Shown piece after piece: positions 11,526 through 23,214 of a stretch of DNA of 64,000 nucleotides. The stretch comes from Saposhnikovia divaricata. Lineage: Eukaryota > Streptophyta > Magnoliopsida > Apiales > Apiaceae. Where the stretch lies: NCBI GenBank assembly GCA_036435485.1, contig CM071597.1:142597647-142661646 (forward strand), in the 5' to 3' direction. The notes below the pieces were generated by a model that made no database searches, was not told the origin of the DNA, and was given only the letters and a program-made list of their open reading frames with translations. Numbering within the stretch: position 1 is the first letter of the stretch; the number at the start of each line of letters is the position of its first letter. The position numbers and the translations under genes were made by a program.

Positions 11526-11533
11526 TGTGAGGT

Positions 11534-11739
11534 AGTGTATGTGTACAAAACAAGCCATGTGTTAGACCCGATAGAAAGTATGATATGGGCCTGAAAAAGA
11601 AAATTAGAACCAGCCCATAAGAATGTTGTTCCTCTGAGAGCCTTATTAGGCCAAAAAATCAGCCCCAGGGTTATATAATACGGCCCAGGTGCTCAACGGT
11701 GATACGGTTGAACTCCTCAAGATTTATATCTTCAGCAAA
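11534..11739 (-). other. Probable LINE 3' untranslated region
   Basis: It lies between the end of the LINE RNase H frame (stop at 11740-11742) and the hAT insertion. There is no coding potential or obvious poly(A). The true 3' end may lie beyond the hAT, in 10624-10919. Confidence 0.4.
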
Positions 11740-12060
11740 CTATAATGTGTTGACAAGGCCCATTTTATATTGTTGTATATTATGCCAGAGTACCTTCGAG
11801 TCTACAAACACAGTTATGATGAGGTCTTTATGGAGTTTAGCCGATATTTGCTGAAGTAGATATATGAGTGCTCTTGTTTCTGCATGTAGTGGGTTGCATG
11901 CCGTAGTGTGACCACTGAAAAGGAAGACGGTGTCTCCTTCTTTGTTAACAAGATACCCTCCCATGCCCGCTTGGATATGTCCATTTGTTTGTTTCCAGGA
12001 ACCATCAGTGAACCCAAAGTAATCCTTGGTTGTTTTGAGACTTTGTACAAAATTTTGGAA
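11740..12060 (-). pseudogene. LINE ORF2 RNase H domain
   Basis: A minus-strand frame contains FTDGSWKQTNGHIQAGMGGY (first catalytic Asp), then CNPLHAETRALIYLL (catalytic Glu) and VFVDSKVL (second Asp). This is the plant RVT_3-type RNase H carried at the C-terminus of one L1 branch, where it degrades template RNA during target-primed reverse transcription. It ends at a stop at 11740-11742. The link to the zf-RVT frame upstream (12174) crosses at least one frame change or stop, so no fusion protein could be made. It shares strand and order with the rest of the LINE. Confidence 0.88.
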
Positions 12061-12173
12061 TTGTCTTTTTGTGGCCCTAATTGGGTTGGTGTACCAATCC
12101 GTCTTGCCCTGTGGATTGATTAAACCACTGGTATTACACCAAGTAAATGACCTTGTGTTATCAAGAAATGCAT

Positions 12174-13136
12174 TTATTTGTTCGTGAATTTTGTATTATT
12201 AAATATGCATTCATTTCGATTGAGCCATAGCATCCATAATGCTGCAGATATGGTGGTTTGCCAGTGGTCATTGTATTGTGTACCAGTCACCGCGTGATAT
12301 AACTTATAAAGCCAGTCATCATCAGTAATACCGGTATTAACTGCCATCCACCAAATGTCAATGTATTGCCAGCTATGCTGAGCATAAGTGCAGTTCTTAA
12401 AAAGGTGTATGATGTTTTCTTCGTGTCTGTTGCATAGAGAGCACAATGTGGTGCTAGAAAAATTTTGAATCCTGCTAGCTAAGAACGATCTAGTATGAAG
12501 AATGTTGTTTACTACTTTCCAAATAAATACTTTTATCTTCGGCGGTATTTTCAGTGACCAAATGAAAGACAATCTGTAAAGACTGTGTGTCTTTGTACTC
12601 AAGGCATTGTAGATATCTTTCGTGGAGTAGCTTGCATTAGTGCCATTCCGAAGAAGTTTATCTTGTTTTGTGTTTGTTGTAAATGCAAACAGGATATTAT
12701 ATATCTCAACTGCCTCTGAGTTTTCTAGATGTCGAAGAGGTCTCGCCCATAGACTAGATTGTAAAGAACATGTATGTCTCCATAAAGTCACGAGGTCCTT
12801 GATGTATGTATGTTTGTATTTGCAGATACCGTAAAGTCTAGGGTAGATATTTTTGAGGGGGTGGTCTCTAACCCAAATGTCTTGCAAGAATTTTATTCTA
12901 TTCCCTTGGTGTGCTAGCCATTTGTAGTTCTGGTTGTTGAAAATGGTGGTAGTGTAGTTGTGGTTATAAAGATAATTTAAGTCGCTAATAAACGTAGAAT
13001 TTCTCCTAGCGGTGGTGTTGACTACCCAAGTGTCACACTCATGTTCGTACTTGTCCTTAAGAAGTCGAATCCAGGGAGTGTCTTTATTTTCCTTAATCCT
13101 CCACCAGTTTTTCCCTAACATGGCTAGATTCCTATG
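12174..13136 (-). pseudogene. LINE ORF2 post-RT region with zf-RVT zinc-binding domain
   Basis: The frame is open for about 315 codons, the longest intact piece of this LINE. It starts just inside the solo-LTR junction (MLGKNWWRIKENKDTPWIRL), typical of the region after the RT thumb. It ends with a zf-RVT signature: FIWSLKIPPKIKVFIWKVVN, then LCSLCNRHEENIIHLFKNC with C-x2-C and H-x4-C spacing, then WMLWLNRNECIF. The zinc-binding module is thought to help RNA/DNA binding during reverse transcription. It is contiguous with the RT at 14725-16459 once the Copia solo LTR is removed. Confidence 0.9.
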
Positions 13137-14724
13137 TGTTAGTAATGGTGCCCTAGAGGCAATACATACATTATATTTATGTTTGAGTAATATTATATAT
13201 TCGATATATATATTTATTATTGGCTTTATTTACTGCGAAATAAATAAAGTATAATAGATGTCCTTAGAACCTTGATACAAATTATATAGTTGCAAGTATG
13301 TGACTTGAACATGAGATTATATAATGATTGTATCATATTCTTAAATGTTCCTAGCAGATTATTATTATTACTTAGGACAATAATAATACACTGAGGCTAG
13401 TATGATAATTGACAGATGACCATATCCCATTGGTCATAAGTATGAAAATACTAAAAGCAATGCATAGGTAATTGTACGAGTACGGGGTACTGGACAGACC
13501 CACCGTGAGATACATCATGGTAAATTATAAATGTGTCATATGTATTCTCAGTGATAATGGTGTAATGAGCCTTAGACCTGAAGTCATTATATTTCTACAT
13601 GAGAATTAGTATATTTTGAATTCATCAAAAGTTATCTTTAGCCGGATAATGATAAAGGTGAATATCGGATATATTATGAATCATGTGAGAAAAATGAAAG
13701 ATCTAGATGAGATTTAAATCTCCTAATAAAGGAGTGATATTATCGGCCTCTTGTTTGAGTGAGACTATGAAATGCATGGCCATGCTCAAATGTTGATTTG
13801 ATTAATAGTCTACTCATCGATCAAGAAAAATGAAGATTAAATTATGAAGAAGATGACACATTACATGCCTCGAATTTAATCTGTAATATTATGATTTAAA
13901 GGGATTATATTACATGGAACATTGGTCGTAAAAGGTTGATTGAATCGTTGATTTAATTATTGTTTAATTGGGTAGCAATGATGTGTTACTAGACGCCGCT
14001 CATTGTTTATAATTTTATTAGAGAATAAAATCATTGCCAATTAAATAATAACCTACAGGGTCACAAACAAAGAATGTTTAAAAGGGAAATTAATTTTTTC
14101 ATGAATTTAAATTAATAATAATTTAAATTATGAATTTAAATTAATAATAAATAATAATTCGAATTTTATAAAATTAATTAAGTGAGACTTAATTACTTAA
14201 AGATAAAATTTGAAGATGTATTTTCTTGACATATTTGATTAATTAAGTATGACTTAATTAATTAATTTAAGTAAATAAGATTTGTTTAAATAAAAGTGGC
14301 CTAATTGTTTAAGGCTCCATTTTTGCTTTCTTTTTCTTTATAAGCCAATTGTTGGCAAGTCTTCAAAAGTGAACCAAACTAAAATTTTCAGTTCATACAC
14401 AAGAGAGAAAAGAGAAGATAAGTCAAAAACACATTCTTGATTATTTATTTTGGCTAGTACCTAATTCCGTGGCATAATCGTTCGACGATTCAAGCAAGCA
14501 TTCGTGTGTGGATATCGGTGGAGGAGTTATACTTTCAGTTCTGAAAATCAACAAGCTAGGACCTCCATTTGTCATCCTTAGGAAAGCTTCAAAGAGGTAC
14601 AATCTTGTTCTTGAGAATTTTTCATACCATGATCATCATTTTATACATGGATCCGGGACTTGGAATTTGTTTTTAATTATTATTTACGTCATTTCCGTTG
14701 CGTTATCATGCCCGAATTCCAACA
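13137..14724 (+). mobile_element. Solo LTR 1 of Copia (TAR/Tork-like family), TSD CTATG
   Basis: It begins TGTTAGTAATGGTGCCCTAG and ends CCCGAATTCCAACA. Five-base duplications CTATG lie at 13132-13136 and 14725-14729. It is alignable from end to end with the LTR at 61189-62871 and with solo LTR 2 (shared landmarks CCCTAGAGGCAATACAT, GGCCTCTTG, AATTGGGTAGCAATGATG). The 1588 bases contain no internal region, so it results from recombination between the two LTRs of a full element. A TATA-like TTTATAA lies near 14337. It splits the LINE between the RT and zf-RVT regions. Confidence 0.95.
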
Positions 14725-16459
14725 CTATGTTCCAGGTTGGTCACACCAAGTCCGCCCTTGTCTTTTGAGGTTGTGATTTTACTCCAGCTTGTAAGGTGTA
14801 ATTTACTTTTGCCCTAGAAGAAATTCCTCCTAATGGTGTCGATTTTGTTTTTGATTGTTATTGGCATACGTAGGAAATTGAACCAATAAATAGGGAGGCT
14901 TTCAAGCGTAGATTTTAGTAGAACCAGTTTCCCTGCCATGTTGAGAGTGGAAGACGCCCAATTGTTTAAACTCCTATGAAATTTTTGTATGAGGGGATCC
15001 CATAGTGTTAGGTTGTTTTGAGACACTCCAAGTGGGATGCCCAGGTATTTGAGTGGCCACGTACCAATGTTGTAGCCAAGTGTATTAGCCCAGCTCTCTA
15101 TTAGATGCATTGGGTAGTTCAAGGCCAGAAGTTCACTCTTGTGGAAATTTATCTTGAGTCCTGACAGTAGTTGGAATGCTATCAGTATTCTCTTGACACT
15201 AGATATAGATTTGTTATCGCCATTAACAAAAAGTAGTGTGTCATCTGCAAATTATAGGTGTGTGAAGTTTTGTCTCCCTTGTCCTATTTTGATCGCTTCA
15301 AATTTGCCTTGTACGTTTGCCTCAATGATCATGTGGTGTAGAACTTGTCCAACAATATTGAAGAGGAGGGGTGATAGAGGGTCACCTTGTCTGAGGCCTC
15401 GAGATGGTTTGAATTCGTTAGTCAGGGAGCCATTGACCAACACCGAGATTTTAGTGCTAAAGAAAATTGATTTAATCCACATAATCCATCGTGACCCAAA
15501 ATTCATGATTTCAAGTACTTCGAATAGAAAGTCCCAATTTACAGTATCAAATGCTTTCTCAGAGTCGATTTTTAGTATAACTCCTTTTGTTTTGTTTTGT
15601 TTACTTTCATGGAGTGGATAATTTCTGAGGTTAATATGATTCCATCTGAGATGCTACGTTCCTTCATGAATCCTGATTGTTCTTCAGAAATGATGTGTGG
15701 AAGGGCTAATTTTATTCTTTTGACTAGCATTTTGAGTAGTATCTTCATAGTACAGTTGATCAAGCTAATAGGCCTATAGTCTGTGGGTTTGGTGGGATTT
15801 AATAATTTGGGTATCGAAGTAATAAATGATGAGTTGATGCTATGTGGTAGGTTCCCGTTTATGTAGAAGTTGTTAATAGTTTCCATGAAGCTGGGTTGTA
15901 ATGCTTTCCAGCAGTGCTTAATACAGCCTGCATTAAGCCCGTCAGGACCTGGTGACTTGTTGGGGTCTGAATCATTTAAGGCCATGGTAGCTTCTGCAGC
16001 AGAGAAAGGTCTTTCCAAGGAGTGTTTTGTGTGTGTCGAGATGTTGGAGGTCTTTAGTGTGCCTACTCTGAAGACTGGTTTATCATAACCAATGATTAAG
16101 AATTGTTTGAAGTGTTCAAAGAAGAGATTTTTTACAATGTGTGGATCTGTGACCCAGGTACCATTCGAGAAAAGTCCTAATACATTGTTTCTCTGCCTCC
16201 TTTTGCCAACTGTTTGATGGAAGTACCGACTGTTCTTATCTCCGGATACATTCCATCTAATCCTAGACTTTTGCCAGATCATTTGGTCTCTGTGGTGGTA
16301 GAGCTTGTCCAGCTCTATGCTGAGTTTTTGTGCTAGGTTACTGTCCACGATGTCATGTCTCTCTCGTTCTGCTTCGAGGTTATAGATTGTTGTATCCACA
16401 TTTCCCAGGATATTTTTGTTCCACCATTTCCCTACATTTCTGATTTCCCTAATAACCAA
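14725..16459 (-). pseudogene. LINE ORF2 reverse transcriptase
   Basis: The finger region (15572-16459) holds WNVSGDKNSRYFHQ, NKSPGPDGLNAGCIKHCW, TDYRPISLINC and EEQSGFMKERSISDGI. After a frame change come KIDSEKAFDTVNWDFLF (first catalytic Asp), GLRQGDPLSPLLF and the active-site box FADDTLLF at about 15239-15250. The thumb follows at 14814-15122 (YLGIPLG, MAGKLVLLKS). This is the non-LTR (L1) RT order, used for target-primed synthesis at nicked chromosomal DNA. An in-frame TAA (15251-15253) sits directly before FADD. There are further frameshifts, so the enzyme is dead. Confidence 0.93.
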
Positions 16460-17115
16460 GGTGATATCCTTCTTGTTGGTGAGACTTGTTGTATGTATGT
16501 TGTTGAGTCACTGGTTTAGGATGGGGTCTTCGAGCCAGGAGTTGTAAAATTTTAACGGTTGGGTCCCCAATTATTGTTAGACACATGCAGGTAGAGAGGT
16601 CGGTGGTCCGAGTTCTTTCAGTTTAGTAGCTTGGCGTTCCAATTATGTTTGTTTAACCAAATCCTGTTTGCAAAAATCCAGTCTAACTTGATCTTTTTTC
16701 CAGCCGGGCCAATCCAAGTGTAGTGAGGAGAGCTAGTGGCAATGTTGGTGATGTCATTGTTGTATATGAAATCTAAGAAAAATCCCGAGTCTAATGTACT
16801 GTGAGAACAATTTATCCTGTCCCTTGTTGAAGTAACACTATTAAAGTCCCCCATAAGACATATGGCAATGTTTTTCATCGAATAAAGTATATTGCTGACT
16901 TGCTCCCATATTTGTGCTTTGTCGGACGTGTCTTGTGGTGCATAGATGTTTATGCAAATAAAAGGGTAATTTGTGTGTTGTGTTTTCCCTCTAAAAAGTA
17001 TCCAGTTATCAGTGATCGTATGTCCAGTATGCGTGTATCTCTATTTATCGCAAGAGATGACAAGTCCTCCAGAATTACCTACTGAAGGCGCAATTAACCA
17101 CCCATGTGTGTCTTC
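16460..17115 (-). pseudogene. LINE ORF2 apurinic-type endonuclease, C-terminal part
   Basis: The minus strand reads GWLIAPSVGNSGGLVISCD, FICINIYAPQ, ICLMGDFNSV, PHYTWIGPAGKKIKLDWIFA and finally SDHRPLYLHV. These are the APE-type endonuclease blocks that bind metal and nick the target (the D-x-N of GDFN, and SDH). There are stops after SCDK and after KLLN, so it is inactive. It continues directly into 18666 onward once solo LTR 2 is removed. Confidence 0.92.
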
Positions 17116-18665
17116 TGTTAGTGTAAGTGCCCTAGAGGCAATACATTGTTTCTTTTAATAAACCTTTATGTCATTTGATCATTCAATAAACGTATTTATT
17201 ATGACTTTAATTACTGCGATATATTTGTTAGCATAATAAATGTCCTTAGAATCATGATATACATTGTATAGTTTAAGTACATGACTTGAACTTGAGATTA
17301 TATAATATATCATATTCTTAAAGGTCCCTAGTTGAGTATTATTAAATAGGACAATAATAATTCTTAGATAGACTAGTATGTTGTTTGACAGATAACCACA
17401 TCTCATTGGTTATGAGTATGGAGATACTAAAGTCAATACATAGGTACATGTAGGAGTACATGGTACTGGACAGACCCACAGTGAGATTCTTCATGTTTAA
17501 TAAAGTCATAAGAAAGACTCACAGTGATAATGGTGTAATGATCCTTTGACTTGAGATCCTTATATTTCTATACGAGGATTAATATACTTTGACTACATTA
17601 AAAGTTACCTTTGATCGGGTGATGATAAAAGTGGACATCGGGTATATCATGAGTCGTATGAGAAATATGAATGATAGATAAAGGATTTAACCCTCCTATA
17701 ATTAGGAGAGATATTATTGGCCTCTTGATTGAGTGAGACTATAAAATGCATGGCCATGCTCAAATAATGATTTGTTTTTAATAGTCTACTCATGGATCAA
17801 GTAAACCCGAATTAAATGTTGAAGAGGATGACTAAATACATGCCTCGAGTTTAATCTATAATATATATGGTTAAAAGGATTATATTATACGGAAACATTA
17901 ATCACGAAAGGTTTTATCGAATCACGATTTAAATATTGTTTAATTGGGTAGCAATGATGTATTACTAGATACCGCTCATTGTTTATAATTTTATTGGAGA
18001 ATAAAATTATTGTCAATTAAATAATAGCCTATAGGGTCACACATATTGAGCACTTAAAGGAATAGTTAATTTAAATTATGGATTTAAATTAATTGATGAT
18101 TATTTGAATTTTATTATATTAATTAAGTGAGACTTAATTAATTGAGATAATATAAATTCGAATTAGAGGAGTATTTCTGCCCATAATAATTAAGTATGAC
18201 TTAATTATTATTAAATAATAGAAATTCATTTTATTATTTAATCCTATACCCACAAGGGTTGGGTTTTTGCTGTTATGCGCCTATTAATCAGTCATTATAA
18301 ATAGATAATGATAGGTTAAGAGGCCATTAAGTTTTTGAGAAAAAACCTAGAGGAGGTAGCTGCAAAAGAGGCAGAAACATATAACTCGAATCATCAAGAG
18401 GGAGGCTAGTACGTCCATTCCGCAGTCAAGTTCGTGAGACGTTCTTGAAGGTGCTCGTGTGGATACCATAGAGGTGTTTTCCGAGAGGTAGACATAAATC
18501 GTGAAAGCTAGGATCTCCGTTGAGTTCGTGAAAGTCAAGATCTTAATAGGTATGATTCATTTTTCCCATAATCTACCCAGAATTATACATGGATCATGTG
18601 TGTGGGTTTCGAAATTTTATTTTATTTACGTATATCCGCTGCGTTTTATGCCTCGGAACCCAACA
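17116..18665 (+). mobile_element. Solo LTR 2 of the same Copia family, TSD TCTTC
   Basis: It begins TGTTAGTGTAAGTGCCCTAG and ends CGGAACCCAACA, with TCTTC duplicated at 17111-17115 and 18666-18670. At 1550 bases it matches solo LTR 1 and the LTR at 61189 throughout. A TATA-like TATAAATA lies at about 18296-18303. It sits inside the LINE endonuclease, in the same plus orientation as solo LTR 1 but with a different TSD, so it is an independent insertion and later LTR-LTR recombination. Confidence 0.95.
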
Positions 18666-18867
18666 TCTTCTTCTCAAATGGAGCTGCGTTTTACTAAGTC
18701 CTAGTGAGTACATTTTGTTTCCTGGAGACATAGGAAGTTTATGTTGTTTGAGATGATGTGTGATCCGATGTTCCTCCTGTTTTTGATGTTGTTGCAGCCT
18801 CTCACATTCCAAGATAATCCTGAGAAACAATCCATGAGAAAAGTAGTTGTGATGTTTGTATTGTTTT
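18666..18867 (-). pseudogene. LINE ORF2 start: endonuclease N-terminus
   Basis: The probable ORF2 ATG is at 18833-18835, reading MDCFSGLSWNVRGCNNIKNR and then NNINFLCLQETKC. SWNVRG and LQETK are the opening endonuclease blocks, with the metal-binding Asn and Glu. In-frame stops at 18701-18703 (TAG) and 18673-18675 (TGA) break it. After removal of the Ty3 block, ORF2 begins about 50 bases after the stop of the ORF1 piece at 46801, the usual L1 spacing. Confidence 0.88.
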
Positions 18868-21800
18868 TGTAACACCCCCAGATCCGGGGTCCGGGATCTG
18901 GTCATTACGGTCTCCATTTCTATCCACAGTACTTGAACTTACTTCAACATAAAATAAATTACATCTTTATGACCCAACACAACAATATAAAACACACCCG
19001 TTATAGTCCCAGAGATGAAATCAGAGTAACTACCAAATTTTATTAAGCACATTATGAGTTCTTACAATCCAAAAGAATTTCAATATGAATACATAATCTT
19101 TGCCATCTATTATCATAAGTCATACCAGCCCATATATTTGGTACTGAAAGAATGAATCTATCCTACCAATAGCTTTCTCTTCGGCTCTGGTAGTCTCATT
19201 GTCCTCGCCAGCATCGAGTGCGCCTTGTGCGAGTCATCTGGTCTAGCTGTTGTTGTGATATAATAATAAAGCAAGGGTGAGCAATAGCCCACCAACAATA
19301 ATATATAACTAAACGATAATATATAACTGTTCAAAAGTATCTTTCAAACCATATGCCATGCATTTACGGAAATGATGCCAGTATAACATGAACGATGAAG
19401 TTACAAGGTAACTCAAAATGCATATATAGGTGGGAATATCTGCTATGTCAAAGATAAGCCAGATATTATCATTTATCATAAAAGAGGAACTTGCAGGAAA
19501 ATATTGCAATTCCGATTATGAATACTTTCCAATACTGCCAACAATGATAATGTTGCAGAAAATAAATGAATTTAAATGATGAACTTTTGCTGGAGTATTC
19601 ACCGCGTCCACTGTTCCAATCCTTACGATGATCAGTCGCAGATTGTACAGCTCAATTTAGATTTACTACCGGTAGAAGGAAGAGCTGACGGATTTACTTG
19701 TCTACCGCCCTGTTAGATCTCCCCGGCCAACAGTTGGGCCAATTGGGATGGACCGGCGCTACTCGGCCTCTTACACGACTCCAAGTTCGAAAAAAAGTTC
19801 TTGACTCTGAAAGTAAAGTTCGTCCCCCTTTCCCCAAGTATGATACTTGTTGATAAGACTCCGCAAAGTAGTCGTATCGAGTTGGAAAGGAAAATTCAAC
19901 AACATATCTCTCAAGCTGCTGCTTGTTAGAGGATACCATCTTGTTTCAATAATCTTACCCCTCGAATGATGAGAAGGTTACTTAAAGATTCAATTGATAA
20001 ACAGCAACCAAGTTGCGAGTGAAAAGAATAGTTTTACAAGATTTATGACCGGGAAGTCAACAGTATAAATAACATTGCTCAAGTAGGTTCCTCTATAATA
20101 CGAAAGTTTGAGCGAGCATTTAAATCCTTTAAGATAGATTTAAATGAAAAATAAATAGTTGGAAACCTTTCCTTGATAAAATAGTCGTAAAAAGACTCCG
20201 AAATATTTTACATAATATCTGGAGGTGAAAGATAATCTTCGAATAATATAAATCATTTAAAAAGAATTAAATAAATATTCCAAGAATATTTATTAACTCA
20301 ATAATAATTACGAAATATTATTAAATCATAATATTGCTCGTAAGTAATCCTCGAATGAATATATAGAATTATTTACTAAATAAATCCCTACTTAAATGAA
20401 TATTCAAAATAATATTCATTAAATAATTAAACTCCAACAAATATTTAAAATAATATTCAATAAATAAGTCAAACCTTAAATGAATATTTGAAAATAATTT
20501 TCATTTAATAAATAATCTTCTAAATGAATATCCAAATAATATTCATTTAGTAATCAAAACTTTAAAGGAATATTCGAAATAATATCCCTTAAGTAAATAT
20601 AACTTCCAATGAATATTTTAGAATAATATTCATCAAGTACATAAAACCTTAAATGAATATTCGAAAGTAGTATTCATTTAATAAATAATCTTCCTATGAA
20701 TATCAAAGTAATTATTCATTAAATAATCAAACTCTAAGTGAATATTCAAAAATAATATTCACCTAATATTTCTCGGCTGAGATAATACTCAAATAACATT
20801 CTTCGAAAGATTTCCATGTAATTGATGCTTTATGGAAATATAAATAATGTTTAATAATAACATTCCTCGAGATCAATAATAATCTGCCGTTGGAATCCCT
20901 CCGGGTTTCCACGACTATCTGTATCTCAAAATACCGACTCCCGGTCTATATTTAAGAATGAATATCATATGCCCTTCGCTAAGGGTCTTACCAAAACAAT
21001 ACGGCTTATAACTGATAATTTGTATCTAGTCTATAAGCCAATAGCAATTCAGGAAACAGGTATCATAATATAATTTGACAATAGGCATGCATGCTATGGC
21101 ATATGTAAGATGGCAATCACATATATATATTATCACAACAACAGGTTCAAAGTTTTGAACGCTTGCCTGGTAATCGGGTGTGGGTAGAGATAGCGTGTCC
21201 TGGGTCTGCTCGATGATCTATAAACAATCAGAACTATCGAGATTAACCACTTAACACCTTTTAAAAGTCTAAGTATAAACTTCACTTAAGTCGAAACACG
21301 TTTTCGAATTATCTCGTTATACACCTTTTAGTGTAACTCTTTTTATCACCGATACGATCCGACATTTTTTCATTATTAAGACATGTCATCATACCCACAC
21401 TTGGTATATACTTAAGTCGTATAAGTTCTAAAGTCGATCGATTACGAACCGAGATTATACCTCGAGTTTTATCGTTCGTTTTCTAAGTGTTTTACCAAAG
21501 TTATAACCAAGCGGGTTTTTAGGGATTCGTTCGCGTTTAACCTTGATTCAAACATTTTTATAAAATCGGAAAACGATCCGTTTGACATGTGGTTTTCTCT
21601 CATACCTTCCTTATGACCTCTAGTATTTATTTACCAAGATTCGCCACTGAGTAACATGCTTTAAGAGGGTTCAATTGACGTTATGAACTTTTACTTACGG
21701 TTTCGAACCAATTTTAGTAATTTGACCATAACTCCTAAACCGTAAGTCGGAATGTCTCAATTCTCACGCCAAAACGATCTATAGCTCGAGATCTACAAGT

Positions 21801-23201
21801 ACCAGTCATAATATTATCAAGTTCAGGAACCTACATTAACTACCATGCTTGGTTTTTAAGTGTTAACAAAAATTCGGCATTACGACGGCTATAAATCGGA
21901 CGTTCTAAAAATCGTAACAACACAACCAAGCCACACCGGGCATCAACACAATTTATAAACATGATTCTCATATCCACAAGTCCTAGAACCACTGATCTTA
22001 ACCTCAAAATCAGCAAGGACTTGAATCATGATTAAATAACTACTAAGAACAACTACATGATCATGTAAACATGCTTATACTAACATCATCACCAAATCTC
22101 ATCTAAAACTCCATTAAAACTCAAAACAAAAACTTGGGTTCTTGAAGTTTATACCTTCCTTGGAGTGTTTATGCACTTATTAAGCCTTGTATAGTCCTTT
22201 GGAATTAATGAAAAAGTCGAATGGGGGTTTTTGCAAGAGAGGATGAAGTTTTGCTTGGTTGGTTGCTTTGTTCTCATCCACTTTAGTGCATTATTGTGAT
22301 AATATCTTGGTAAAGTAACTTTAATAAAGTGGTGATGCAATGGATGATGAGAATTGCATGGACAAGTGTTGATCTTTGGTGGTGTTAAGGCTAACTAAGT
22401 AGTTTGCTTTGCTAAGCACTAGTTTCATCTCTAAGTATGCTAGTTGCATGAGTCATCACTTGGTTTGCTAGATATTTTCCACCACTACATGCATGTATCT
22501 TGATTCCCTGCTTGTTTCTTTGTCCGGTTATTGCTCAATTCTTTGATCGTTCGGAGTAATAACTCATTCTTTTCTAGTTAGGGTTTTACCGGAATCCGTC
22601 TTAATATTTATACTATCATCCTCCATCCTCTTTAATAATTCTTGAACCTATTTTCCTTAAATCCCTTCAATAATTCCTTAAGTCTTTCAGTGTCCAGGGA
22701 AATCTCGGGGAAAATAAAAGTGCTATTTTTCAGAATCCGACAGCTTTTACATACACTCTTTTTCCCCCTAGATCACTAATACGAACTCAGAATTTCGTTC
22801 CGGGTAATTCTATACAGTGTCGTCTCATAATATTCTCATTTCCACCAAAAACACTATTCATACTTTATTCTTCCTTCATTCCCTATATTTATGACAATGT
22901 CCTTGTTCCTTCTCGGGCATTCCTTAACCCTTTCACGGAACCACTGGACTAATCATTATCGATCTAGATGACATGAGAATATTCTCCTGCTTGGAATTGC
23001 CATATCTTATTCCCCTAGGAGATAGATTATTCTTACCTAAGTTGTCAACCATTAGCATTCTTCATGACATATAAATATTTGAACCCATATCCATTCCATT
23101 CATTCATTAGAGCTGGTGACCTTGTTGTCGGAATCATTGTTCCTCATTTCATCAATACTTAATAAAAAGTTTTAATTCTACCGAAAATTTGGGTTCTTAC
23201 A
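18868..23201 (-). repeat. 3' LTR of old Ty3 element
   Basis: This is a 4334-base copy, nearly collinear with the 5' LTR. It lacks about 215 bases present in the other copy (45574-45788), and that gap is flanked by TCCTT on both sides. It preserves the empty target site (CCTCGAGTTTTATCG at about 21460) that the young Ty3 element disrupted in the other LTR. It contains a nine-unit AT-rich array at about 20397-20768. Confidence 0.93.
20397..20768. repeat. Nine-unit imperfect tandem array of hairpin-like 41-44 bp units
   Basis: Each unit is variations of AATGAATATTC..AATATTCATT followed by a short A/T/C tail, so each is itself an inverted repeat. About nine units can be counted. The same array occurs in the other LTR at about 30306-30680. 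It is an intrinsic LTR feature; any regulatory role is unknown. Confidence 0.8.
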
Positions 23202-23214
23202 GTCTCCCCTCCTT
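23202..23214 (-). other. Polypurine tract of old Ty3 element
   Basis: The minus strand reads AAGGAGGGGAGAC directly before the 3' LTR, identical to the tract at 2235-2247. Confidence 0.85.

Noticed and set aside
15139..15621. 160-codon plus-strand open frame
   Set aside because: It is antisense to the LINE reverse transcriptase; the minus strand carries the FADD and other RT motifs.
19694..19939. 81-codon frame, also seen at 29598-29843
   Set aside because: It is repeated only because both LTRs of one element carry it; changes between copies do not look codon-constrained and no domain is recognisable.
20397..20768. Possible CRISPR-like or satellite array
   Set aside because: Units are imperfect, AT-rich, without unique spacers, and lie within an LTR of a plant retrotransposon.
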